Shown: in pieces, positions 1-10,544 of the stretch
Layout of the letters: the number at the start of each line of letters is the position of its first letter
How positions within the stretch are numbered: position 1 is the first letter of the stretch
From: Riptortus pedestris
Taxonomy: Eukaryota; Arthropoda; Insecta; Hemiptera; Alydidae
DNA: 64,000 nucleotides
Direction of reading: 5' to 3'
Assembly: GCA_019009955.1 (NCBI GenBank)
Contig: CM032233.1
Coordinates: forward strand, 10,892,501 to 10,956,500
Program-made: the position numbers and the translations under genes
Notes under the pieces: generated by a model
Databases searched by the model: none
What the model was told of the DNA's origin: nothing
The model's input: only the letters and a program-made list of their open reading frames with translations

Positions 1-751
1 TTGCTGATTATGGATCTTTTTGGCAACACAATATTTGTCAAATAAGGACAATATATCACTCTTAAAAGTAATCACTTTAAGATTTTTTTGGGATGTGTTT
101 CCAAAATTTTGATTAATCGTATTTCCTTAAATACATCAGCTTGTATTCGATTTTAATTTTCCATGAAATAATCATTAAGAATAATATTTTTGTGTTACGT
201 GCATATCTTTTTTTAGGTAGTGCAATTCTAGTACCAAAACTTCTCTCCATCAGGCTCCATCAGTCATTGTTGTATCCATTTTGATATCCAAGGGAGCAGA
301 CGTGGGCTTGTCTCTTGGACTCAGTTTTGTCTTTCAGTAAAAAGGTGAGTTCCAATTAACTATTTATGGCTTTAGCTAATAACGTTCCATTAATAACTAA
401 TATCATAATCAATAATTAAAGAAATACGAAGAGTTTTCATGCCAATTACCATTGCGTTCATTAATGTGATCATATTTTGTAAAGTTTCATTTTATATTAA
501 ATATTGTTTTTTGATTCATACTGATATTGCTGATTATGGATCTTTTTGGCAACACAATATTTGTCAAATAAGGACAATATATCACTCTTAAAAGTAATCA
601 CTTTAAGATTTTTTTTGGATGTGTTTCCAAAATTTTGATTAATCGTATTTCCTTAAATACATCAGCTTGTATTCGATTTTAATTTTCCAAGAAATAATCA
701 TTAAGAATAATATTTTTGTGTTACGTGCATATCTTTTTTTAGGTAGTGCAA
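1..751. repeat. Direct duplication of ~225 bp (copies 1-225 and 527-751)
   Basis: The sequence from 1 to about 225 recurs at 527-751 with only a few differences. Both copies end in a pyrimidine-rich tract, TTTTTTTAG and GTAGTGCA, after which they diverge. The tract looks like a 3' splice acceptor. The segment after the first copy (to about 343) ends in AAAAAG followed by GTGAGT, a good 5' donor. The putative exon 217-343 has stops in the frames I checked, so if it is real it is untranslated. An old segmental duplication of intronic sequence is equally possible. Confidence 0.6.
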
Positions 752-935
752 AAAACTTTTTATATTTTTCTTCTCGCTTATTATCTATTTTTCTTCAGAA
801 CTGCTTTATTCCCCTACATTTTCAAAAAAACAAAAATAATTTCTTGGCGTTTACCAATTATTTTTGACACAGGCATAAACGTATTACCTTTCGTGGTTTT
901 ACATGGTCAAATAAAAATGATCAAAATTAGATTTT

Positions 936-1022
<87 letters not shown>
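936..1022. repeat. (CA)n-(TA)n compound microsatellite
   Basis: A run of CA dinucleotides passes directly into a run of TA dinucleotides. Open frames across it (His-Thr and Ile-Tyr repeats) come from the dinucleotide period and are not genes. Confidence 0.95.
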
Positions 1023-1024
<2 letters not shown>

Positions 1025-1664
1025 CCAATATTAATTAAAATATTTTATATATTAATAGCTAGATTTTTGAGAGAGGCGCTGGTGGCGACAGGGTGTCGCG
1101 TCAGGCGGGCTCCAGTCATTGTTGTGGCCACTGTTGCCCTTTAATTGTTGCGTAGGACTTCTATATATTACTGGAAATAATATATGGAATTCTCTGCATT
1201 TAATCTATAAGGAATATTTTTTTTAAAGTTTCGACTTCAGTAAGTGCTTTTACTTCAATCATGCAAATGAAAATTAAATAAAAAAAATAAAAAAAAAAAA
1301 CTTTCATTGCTGCGTAAATATAGCGAATTTCCCAACGGCTGGAATTATACTATGGCTATGTAATTTCACTTTCTTGTGTGCTTTTGAATTGTTTGGTGAT
1401 ATAAAAGCTACAATTGTTAAACGTGAATGATAAAGCACAATTAATATAATACATTAATAATACACACACCAATATATTCTCTATTTCTAAATAAACATTC
1501 GATGAGCATTAGTGCTTACTGAAAGCTAAAATCAAAAGTACGAATAACTCACTTCATATTAGAGAACCGAAAAAAATGACAGATCAATAATTGAAGACGA
1601 TAGATATGTAGTACAAGAAGATTGGTTCTATAACATTATTCGCAAAATTGGAGAGATATATAAC

Positions 1665-1725
<61 letters not shown>

Positions 1726-1814
1726 TGCTTAGTGTTCAGAGCCCCTGTGTCACTGAATGTTTTTTTTGAATTGAAAAAAAAAAATTAAAACAGGTAATTT
1801 AGTAACAATTTTCA

Positions 1815-1926
1815 GTATGTAAAGGGAAATCAGCTATTGAGGTTGTACTCATTACGCGATTTTTGAAAAACTTTTCAAATGTCCATCGATCCTACCTAGT
1901 ACATGAATGAGGTCCGTTCAGAATTG

Positions 1927-1983
<57 letters not shown>
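1815..1983 (+). repeat. Family A terminal fragment joined to a (TG)n(TA)n array
   Basis: The block beginning AAGGGAAATCAGCTATTGAGG and running to GAGGTCCGTTCAGAATT matches the terminal ~100 bp of family A (see 39207-39966). A short TG run and then pure TA follow it. Family B begins immediately after the TA array, giving an A-(TA)n-B junction that recurs near 21 kb. Confidence 0.75.
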
Positions 1984-1985
<2 letters not shown>

Positions 1986-2905
1986 TAGCTAAGGTAAACA
2001 GCTTCGCCCGGGAATTCAATTGAGGCTGAATGATGATGGTATATGTTTGGCAAGGCTTTACTTTCCACTGTATTTTTACATTTCCCAGTCCCAGTGTTCA
2101 GAATTTATGCCCGTCGTTGCTGTGGATTTGTTAATAATAAAATTATTTGTTATTTAAGAGTTCACTGTCCTGAATATTTTTATATTTCCCGTCTCCTGTG
2201 CATGAAGTTTTTTTTTTTTTATAACTTAATGGACCATATAATTCATAATCGTAGAAAGTATTCTATCTTCTAAACAATGTATGAATAACAGTTCCTTTCC
2301 CTTGATGCGGTACAAAACCCAATGCTATCAGCTTTTTTAGGTGCGTCAATACCGCTATAACCCCCACTCCCTTTCGAACCTAAAAACTTGAATATAGCTT
2401 ATAATCATGGAACAATTAATGCTAATTTACATATAGAGCTTTGTTAAGTTCGGTTCAATAGTGCCCAATACAATTGTAGGCTGCCTCTTTAGGTTTTAGT
2501 CTATATCTCGTTTATACTTTGTTAAACGACAAAAGTGAATACAACTTAATTTTTAGGGTAATACTATTATTTAATTCCATCAGGTAGATAAATTATTAAA
2601 ATAATATTTCACTTCAGTATATGACGAAAGTGTATATAACAAAACTTACTCTAAATATCAAAATAAACAACTTTTGTTATGTGCATATTTGCCGAAAGCC
2701 CAATAGGAAACGAAATATCTCTATTTTTAATTTCAGGCCTTCCTTATAACCCCCACTCCTGTTCGTCTCAGAGAATATTAATACAGCCTAAAGTCTAGTT
2801 TGGTTAAAAGTTGGGTTAGTAGTAATATAAATACCAAGTTTCATAAAATTCGGTTAAGCCATTTGATCGTTACCAAACAGGATATTTAAACATTTTATGT
2901 AATTC
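1984..2905 (-). repeat. Family B element copy, terminus abutting (TA)n
   Basis: It starts with TAGCTAAGGT and CTTCGCCCGGGAATTC, the family B 'GCCCGGG' end. It continues through the internal 300 bp module (motifs CCCCCACTCCTG and CTCGTTTATACTT) to TTCATAAAATTCGGTTAAGCC. The same blocks in the same order occur at 6399-7672. No coding potential is credible; open frames on it are shadows. Confidence 0.7.
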
Positions 2906-3246
2906 GTTACTTGCTGAAATCGGACGGGCCGAGGGAGGGGTGACGAAGGTGGAGAATTAATAATCAGGAAAGGCGGGGTATTTCGAAATATCTGAGCTTT
3001 CATAAGTCGCATCGTGAACCATAACTAATCTTATTGCAAATTGAAATGCCTATAAATGTTTTATATACATATTTAGTCCATTGTGCATTTAAACCGAGAT
3101 ATTTGCATTTTTTAGATTTTATCATTAAATGACCCTTCTCTCCTACTGATCTCATATTAACAATAAGTATTGTTTTACTTAGGTGCTTCAGGATCTCAAT
3201 ATATTTGAGCAGCCCCACAAACTGTATATAACTTAGTACAATAAAG

Positions 3247-3248
3247 TG

Positions 3249-3340
<92 letters not shown>

Positions 3341-3475
3341 AAAGGACCTCATTTTCGTCATCTCCTGGGTAGAATCGAGTGACATTTACAGAAATTTTTC
3401 GAAATTCGTGTCATAAGTACGACCTCAACAGCTAATTTACCTTAAGAGAAATCTTCTAAGAATACTGTTTTCAAG
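3247..3475 (-). repeat. (TC)n(TA)n(TG)n array and family A terminus
   Basis: A CT run, a TA run and a short TG run lead into AAAGGACCTCATTTTCGTCATCTCC and on to the family A end (…CTTAAGAGAAATCTTC, a decayed form of the palindromic terminus). The upstream stretch around 2945-3220 resembles the family A interior. Confidence 0.65.
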
Positions 3476-3479
3476 AGAC

Positions 3480-4935
3480 TTTTATTATGCGACATTTACG
3501 TGCTAATTTTTATTATGCAACCAAGTGCAGTGTTTACAGTTGTACAAGTTGTTGCGGAGAAACATTAGACTTAGGTGGTTTTCTATTTTACAACAGATAC
3601 CATATTATGAATTTCAATTAGATTAGTGAATATTTTACCCATTATCCTCTCAGTTTCTTTACTAATAACGGCACAATATTTAATATATAGGAAATTTCCT
3701 TTTCATAATAAGTACAAATAATTGACGTGAATTGTATTAATCTTACCCTTAATAATATTTTAGTCAATTCATTTTTGGAGTGTTTTAATTACAGAACAAT
3801 ATCAAATATTTTTTATATATAACGCACTAAAATTATCAAATTTCTAACACGTACAGCATATTTCAATGAACTAGACTTATCAAAAGTAAATTTGATATAT
3901 AAATTTAATTTGATTTCTGGTAAAACTTTTATAATATATTTAACTATATTCTTCAGGAACTGTACACTTCATTTCTCCATTTCTTTGATATGTGCTAGGG
4001 GATAGGTATAGACTATAAATCTTCTATTTGCGTCCAATTTATGCAACGTCCCCAAGAAATGAAGTATCCTTGGATTTTTGTTGTTTTCTGTTTTAATTTT
4101 TATTTATAATTTACACTATTGTAAGCAGTAAGAAAGTTCAATAAACAATTTTCTACATTTCAACAATAAATATAGCTGATATCATATTGATAAGATCATT
4201 ATAATAAATATTGGTATTTCCATTAAGAAATCATCCAGTGAAGAATATTACGTTGTGGTTTAACATAAGTATTTAAGCTCTCAATATCAACGTATATTCA
4301 TAGCAAATTGTTTATAATGCATTCAAATATTGTTATATTGGCAATACATTCAATTCTAGGTTACTAGATTACTCAGGTTAACCAGAAACACTTTTGTGGC
4401 TCCTGACAATTTATTTTTACAAACTTTCGGAAATTACATTCCCCTTCTCAGAGCTAAAACCAATAAAGCACCATAATTAATGAGCTATTTAAAAAAAAAT
4501 ATACATTATTGGTCATATAACAGAACCAACAATAAGACTATAAAATTTACAACAATAACATATATCTAAAACAACATATTTATAATTAAAATATAATAAC
4601 CTCATAATGACTTACTTATTATTTAAACATTAAAATTACAAAGAACAAAATTTACTGTCAGAGCATAAGAAGACCGTAGTTGTGACTGTTCAACCTTGGG
4701 ACTCTTGGGTTGTTTATAGGCTGACTGGAATCTACTCCCACATTGTGTTGGGACTAACTCTAGGGTACTGCTTAGTTGTGAATTATCTAACTGAAGAGTG
4801 CTCCTGGTTAGCCTATGTACAGCTGGACTACACTATATAACTTTATCAATGTCCCCTGTCCGTTTTAGCATATTTCATTTAAGGGGGAATGCGGTATTTG
4901 ATTGGTTATGGACTTTGTACCTATTCAAAGACAAG
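3480..4935. other. AT-rich non-coding stretch
   Basis: I see no gene, recognisable element end or structured RNA here. The base composition is typical arthropod intergenic or intronic DNA. Confidence 0.5.
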
Positions 4936-4938
4936 GAA

Positions 4939-4942
<4 letters not shown>

Positions 4943-4986
<44 letters not shown>

Positions 4987-4998
4987 ATATATATATAA
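4943..4998. repeat. (TA)n array at the left edge of the family B palindrome
   Basis: TA dinucleotides with one interruption. They directly precede AAAATTGTAACCTCTGTCTG, the 'ACCTCTG' end of family B. Confidence 0.9.
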
Positions 4999-6354
4999 AA
5001 TTGTAACCTCTGTCTGTACATTGATTTTTTTCGCGAAATTTCACGATAACTTTTCGTTTCACATGTCATAGACACCATAACTGCATTTTGTTTCTTTCGT
5101 GTCTGTTTGTTTGTTTGTTTGTTTGTTTATTTGTTTGTTTGTTTGTTACCTTTTCACGCATAAACGGCTGAACCGAATTTTATGAAACTTGGTATGTATA
5201 TTACTACTAACTCAACTTAGACTTTAGGCTATATTAATTTCCTCTGTGATGAACAGGAGTGGGGGTTATAAGGGAAGCCAGAAATTAAAAATAGCGATAT
5301 TTCGTTTCCTATTGGTTTTTCGGCAAATATGAACATAACAAAAGTTGTTTATTTTGTTATTTGGAGTAACTTTTGTTATATACACTTTTTTCTTATACCG
5401 AATTATAAACGAGATATACGCTAAAACCTATAGCGGAAGTGAACAATTTTATTTGGGACAAAAGACCCAACCGAAATAAATAAAACTCGGTATCTGTATT
5501 AGCACTAACGCTTTCATTATAACAAGCGATACCAACATTTCTAGGGACGGGCAGGAGTGGGGGTTATGAGGGAAGCCAGAAATTAACAATAGCGATATTT
5601 CAGTTCCTATTGGGGGTTTCGGCAAATACGAACATTACAAAAGTTGTTTATTTAGTTATTTAGAGTAACTTTTGTTATATACACTTTTTTCTTATACCGA
5701 ATTATAAACGAGATATACGCTAAAATCTATAGCTGGAGTCATCTATTTTATTGGGCGTTAACGATTGAACCGAACTTAACAAAACTCGGTATGTCAATTA
5801 GCATTAATTCTTCCATGATTATAAGCTATATTAAAATGTTTAGGTTAGGACGGGAGTGGCGGTTATAAGGGAGACCTGAAATAAAAATTCGGGATATTTC
5901 ATTGTCTATTTGTTTTTCGACAAACATGCACATAACAAAAGTTGTTTAGTTTGTAATTTAGATTAACTTTTTTTTTTTTTATACATTTCTCCAGGAAAAA
6001 TGTGTGGAGCAAGTAATTTGCGTAGAAATATTGATATGCTCAACAATTCATTCCTATTTGTACTATCAGGTACCTCAGCTGGAAAAATTAATTCAAATCA
6101 ATGTTAATATTTTTTCCTTAATAACTGAAATCTATGCATAATGCACAGGAGACGGGACATATGACAATTTGGACGACAGTGAAGATTTACATAAAACATT
6201 AATTTTATTATTAACAAATGCCAACGACGGGTATTAACCCAAACACTGGGACGGGTAAATGTCAAAATATTGCATAAAGTAAAGCCTTGCCAAAAAAGTA
6301 CCATCACCATTCAGCCACAAATGAATTCCCGGGCGAAGCCGGGTATCTGAGCTA

Positions 6355-6355
<1 letters not shown>
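4999..6355 (+). mobile_element. Family B element, long copy between two (TA)n arrays
   Basis: It starts AACCTCTGTCTGTACATTGA, then a TTGT tetranucleotide run (about 5103-5148), then ACGGCTGAACCGAATTTTATG. Next come at least two tandem ~300 bp modules (GGAGTGGGGGTTATAAGGG … AACAAAAGTTGTTTATTTTG, repeating near 5260, 5560 and in part 5850), and the end is CCCGGGCGAAGCCGGGTATC near 6350. There is no transposase. I infer a non-autonomous element with internal tandem modules that sits inside TA microsatellites. It is the left arm of a large inverted repeat with 6399-7672. Confidence 0.65.

Positions 6356-6398
<43 letters not shown>
6356..6398. repeat. (TA)n array at the centre of the palindrome
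   Basis: Pure TA dinucleotides between the two CCCGGG ends of the inverted family B copies. Confidence 0.9.
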
Positions 6399-6402
<4 letters not shown>

Positions 6403-7667
6403 GCTAAAGTTCCCGGCAATGCCTCGCAAATTATTGTTTGCCAGCCTACATTATTTAAGTATGCTTCGCTCGGGAATTCATTTGGGGCTGAATGTTGGTG
6501 GTATATTTTTGGCAAGGCTTTACTTTGCACAATATTATGACATTTACCCGTCCCAGTGTTTAGGGTTAACACCTGTCGTTTATGTGGATTTGTTAATAAT
6601 AAAATTATTTTTTTATGCAAGACTTCACTGTTCTGCATATTGTCATATTTCCCGTTTCCTGTGCATTATGCATAGATTTGAATTATTAATGAGAAAATAT
6701 TGACATACATTTGAATAAATATTTTAATTTTAAATTTTTTCATTTCTCTAAATAACAAATTAAACAACTTTAGTTATTTGCTTATTTGCCGAAACCCCAA
6801 TAGGAAATTACTATTTTAATTTCAGGCCTCCCTTACAACTCCCACTCCTGCCCGTCCCTAGAAATAGTATGGCTTATTATAAGGAAGGCGTTAGTGCTAA
6901 TTCAAATACCGAGTTTGGTTTAGTTCGGTTGAGTCTTTTGTGCCAAATAAAATTGTGGACTCCCGCTATAGGTTTTAGCGTATAACTCATTTATGCTTCC
7001 GTATACGGCAAAAGTGCATATAACAAAAGTTACTCTAAATAACAAAACAAATAACTTTTGTTATGTGCATATTTGTTGAAAAAGCAATAGGAAACGAAAT
7101 ATCGCTATTTTTAATTTCAGGCCTCCCTTATAACCCCCACTCCTGCCCGTCCCTAGAAATGTTAGTATGGCTTATTATAAGTAAGGCGTTAGTGCTAATT
7201 CACATACCGAGTTTGGTTTAGTTCGGTTGAGTCATTTGTGCCAAATAAAATTGTGGACTCCCTCTATAGTTCTTAGCGTATAACTCATTTATACTTCCGT
7301 ATACGTGAAAAGTGCATATAACAAAAGTTACTCTAAATTACAAAATAAACAACTTTTGTTACAAGCAAATTTGCTGAAAAAGCAATAGGAAACGAAATAT
7401 CGCTATTTTTAATTTCAGGCCTCCTTTATAACCCCCACTCCTGTTTGTCTTAGAGAATATTAGTATAGCCTAAAGTCTAAGTTGGGCTAGTAGTAATACA
7501 CATACCAAGTTTCATAAAATTCGGTTCAGCCGTTTATGCGTGAAAAGGTAACAAACAAACAGACACCAAAGAAACAAAATGTAGTTATGGTGTCTATGAC
7601 ATGTGAAACGAAAAGTTATCGTGAAATTTCGCGAAAAAAATCAATGTACAGACAGAGGTTACAATTT

Positions 7668-7672
<5 letters not shown>
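6399..7672 (-). mobile_element. Family B element, inverted long copy
   Basis: This is the reverse complement, with divergence, of 4999-6355. It opens with ACTAGCTAAAGTTCCCGGCAA, passes through tandem ~300 bp modules (CCCCCACTCCTGCCCGTCCC near 7130 and in related form near 6840 and 7435), and closes with the TTGT-type run and CAATGTACAGACAGAGGTTAC before another (TA)n array. Confidence 0.65.

Positions 7673-7722
<50 letters not shown>
7673..7722. repeat. (TA)n array between two opposed family B ends
   Basis: On its left is GTACAGACAGAGGTTAC and on its right the mirror GTAACCTCTGTCTGTAC. The TA array is therefore bracketed by two inverted copies of the same family B terminus. Confidence 0.9.
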
Positions 7723-7726
<4 letters not shown>

Positions 7727-7793
7727 ACCTCTGTCTGTACATTTATTTTTTTTTCTCGAAATTTCACGATACGTTTTTGTTTCACGTGCCACA

Positions 7794-8189
7794 ATGAGGA
7801 ATAAGAGGGGAGGGCGCTGGGCTCTGCGGGAGACCTTACCCGAGCTATCCCAACCTCCTAGCAAAGTCGAGGCTTCTTGTAACGAGCCGAGAGTAACCGA
7901 GGATGCCACTCTCCCCAGGAGTGACCTGCCTCTTTCTATCCCCCCTCCTTGCCCTGAACCCGAACATCCAAGTAGCGAGCTGATAGCCCCTGATAACAGC
8001 CAGCCTGCACCCACTTCCACCGCCCTGCCTGTGTCCACAGCTGAGATTAACTCCACCACTGCACCTAATCCTACGCAACCTCCTGCTAATCCCTCCGTCC
8101 CTTTAACTCCCTCCTCTAAATCCTTGCCCCAACGAGCTGCCAGTCAGAAAATATCTTGGTACTTGTGTATTATATCCACCACATTTTAG
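7794..8189 (+). CDS. Proline/serine-rich ORF fragment of unknown element
   Basis: The reading frame is low in complexity and rich in Pro, Ser and Thr, with no recognisable fold. Its GC content is clearly above the flanks, and the frame is open for about 119 codons before the 8 bp target duplication of the Merlin element at 8150-8157. The last dozen codons therefore belong to the transposon and not to the original gene. Past the transposon (from 8886) the frame can be followed for roughly 30 more codons, through a C11 run. It could be a gag-like ORF of the surrounding unidentified insert. I cannot assign a function. Confidence 0.3.
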   Translation: MRNKRGGRWALRETLPELSQPPSKVEASCNEPRVTEDATLPRSDLPLSIPPPCPEPEHPSSELIAPDNSQPAPTSTALPVSTAEINSTTAPNPTQPPANPSVPLTPSSKSLPQRAASQKISWYLCIISTTF

Positions 8190-8885
8190 TTCCACGCTAG
8201 AGTGCGGTACTGTTTTAAGTAGTACGATTCATTGCCCGCAAGGGAGGTTATACTTACCTTATAACCTTCTACGGGATTATAATGATAAATAAAAGAAAAC
8301 ACAATTTTTAAAAATAAAACATTTTATTCACTTTTAGGCGGGAAATGTGTGGAAATACTGCTCTTTATATCTAAGGACACAACTCCCTCATGTAACTGTT
8401 CCAATCAATAGCAGTCTTATTGGAAATTTTGAGTTGTTTTTTGCAAAAATTGACAGATGTCAATTCTTCGCACCAGCAGTAAATGAACTTCAATGCATTA
8501 CAAAATGGAATTTTACTTCCTTCGAACCAAGTGCCAATCCGAACGCCGACTTGCTCACCACACTTTCTTAAATTACACTTCCAAAAAAGACTTTTTTTTC
8601 CACTATAAAGTTTCATACAATGTGATTTAGAACACTTTCTTCTGATAGCCAAAATATTCCTCTCGTGTAAATATTTAACAGCGTCTTCTTCAGTCGTTGG
8701 CAAATCCCAAAGAGGCATTTTTAAAGGACTAAGAAACTCTAAACAGCAAACGCAAATAAACAGGAAACGCAACTATGACAAAAGATAACCTCATTAGCCT
8801 GGGAGAGCTAGCGTCGCACTTCAGTAGCGCATTCTAGCGTGGAACTAGTGGAACTAAAATGTGGTGGATATAATACACAAGTACC
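8158..8885 (-). mobile_element. Merlin-type DNA transposon, 728 bp, with TIRs and 8 bp TSD
   Basis: Inverted terminal repeats start GGTACTTGTGTATTATATCC at 8158 and end with the complementary CACAAGTACC at 8885. The match extends about 38 bp, continuing for 11 more after a 9-base insertion in one arm. The repeat AATATCTT flanks both ends exactly (8150-8157 and 8886-8893), an 8 bp target duplication as expected for Merlin. Inside, on the minus strand, is the N-terminal part of an IS1016/ISXO2-like transposase. The catalytic DDE half is absent, so this copy cannot move on its own. Confidence 0.8.
8371..8772 (-). pseudogene. Merlin/IS1016-like transposase, N-terminal fragment
   Basis: The ORF has 133 codons; the conserved part probably begins at the internal Met of MPLWDL. 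It contains a CX4C … CX4C zinc-ribbon-like element (CSKSHC, then CNLRKC), then GTWFEGSKIPF and IDWNSYMREL. This is the order found in the N-terminal half of Merlin/ISXO2-like transposases, where a zinc ribbon and a helix-turn-helix precede the DDE domain. A stop follows MRELCP and no DDE region exists before the left TIR. Family proteins are about 300 residues, so more than half is missing. The ORF lies wholly within perfect element boundaries, which supports the assignment. The protein would bind DNA at most. Confidence 0.7.
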
Positions 8886-10544
8886 AATATCTTCTATTCC
8901 TTGCCGCCTCTCTTATGATAAATCTGTAACCCCCCCCCCCACTGACCCTCTCCTCTTCCCTACCCATCGTTTCCCCTACCCCATCTCATCTACTCCCTAG
9001 CGAAGGTACCTCATCAAAACCTATAATGAATAAAACTACACTCTAAGGAAAAAAAGTAAAAATGTTTTCGTAATGGGGTATTATTCTAATGAGGAATAAC
9101 TACAACAATATTATAAATATCATGATAAGCAGTAATGATTCAATATGTAACACGGCTGCCAATCTCAGTGCATCATTTAAACTAATCCCTTGCTTCATTA
9201 TTTTTTTTCTGATGACTAATTGTAACCTCTTAATCACCCTCAGTGGTACCAATCACCAATACTCTGTATCTTTTTTTTGGGTGCACCAGTTTTCGTACAT
9301 CACAACTATGTTACCACTAATAATACATAATACAGGGCTAGGAACCAATGGTTAATCTAGCCCATGGGGAATCGCAGGCACACCAGCTTTCTTCCAGTAC
9401 TTACTCAAGAGACTCTGGGTATAGCAATATTTTCTGCCATCTAAGCGGTAGTTCCACTATATCCATGTTACTTAGGTCATCTTGGAACCACAGGTCTTTC
9501 CTCCTTAGGAAAATTTGGTATACTTTCGTCTTCCATTATTTTAGCTTGCCTATTAGTTTTATTCTTAATTTTATACATTACTTTATGATCTGTAGTTTCA
9601 GTCTACAATCTAGGCTCTATACTATTTTATGTACTGTGCACTTTCTGAGTTCCAAACTATGTAATGTTCTAAATACTATTTATAGCTGTTATTTTAGTAT
9701 TTAATTATTTTAGCTCATTTGTGACTGTTACTCTATTACGTCCACTTGAAACTTACAATTAACTATCCAGTCCCCAATTACTGTATTTATTGCAGACACG
9801 GCACTCAACGTGCCTTTAAGTCTATATTTTCTAGTCAACTTTTCCTATTCCCTATCTTCTTTTTGTTAGTCCACTTACTAATTTTGTTCATAGCCCCAGT
9901 TACTCTCGTTACCACCAGTATCCCAAATTTACGAAACATGCTCACACTAACCTTATATTGTCTGTACTCTGTATATTTAAGATTATGTGATACTTTTATC
10001 TGCATTTGCAACTGTTACCTTCATATATATGCAATTATTGATTTTATTATTAGTTGTAGCTGCTCTGTTACCACTGGTAGGCAGGGCTCACGATGTATGT
10101 TTTTTTTTTTTTTAACTTTATATGCTCTGTACCTAGTGTATTTCAGACTGTGTAATTTTGCTAATCTGCGTGTTTGTTACGCTCACGGTATTCCTTATTC
10201 TAGTTCCAAAACTTATATTCTTGACTTAAAATGTAAGCTTACTTCAATTGTATATATTCCCTATATGTGTTATGCCTTTCTAGCAATTTTCATCTTACTA
10301 ATATTCATTGTTCTACTACCTTCAAATGTAATTCGCAATGCAAGTTCCTCAATGACTGTGTCTTCTCCCTGCTTGCAAGCAATTCCTTACGATTTGTATC
10401 GAACATCATGGCTTGGAGGCAGATCATAAACTTCCACCTTACCATTAGCATTAAGCTATTTATTAAGTTCTACATAGTTTTAAAGGCTACTCTACTGCTT
10501 ACAAATATGGCGCAGTACGATTTGTGTTTCTCTATTACTCCTGG

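Noticed and set aside
746..1144. Open frame with His-Thr and Ile-Tyr repeats
   Set aside because: Produced by (CA)n(TA)n; no protein-like sequence outside the repeat.
2043..2273. ORF with protein-like look on a family B copy (also 6104-6703)
   Set aside because: The same nucleotides recur in every family B copy in different frames, with stops; it is a repeat shadow.
5103..5148. TTGT tetranucleotide array considered as a CRISPR-like or satellite array
   Set aside because: Simple microsatellite within a family B element; there are no spacers.
9089..10429. Three consecutive plus-strand ORFs rich in Phe, Ile, Leu, Cys and Tyr, resembling membrane proteins
   Set aside because: T/C-biased DNA opens such frames by composition; no conserved motif, and the frames overlap degenerate nucleotide repeats. 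They belong to the unidentified insert.
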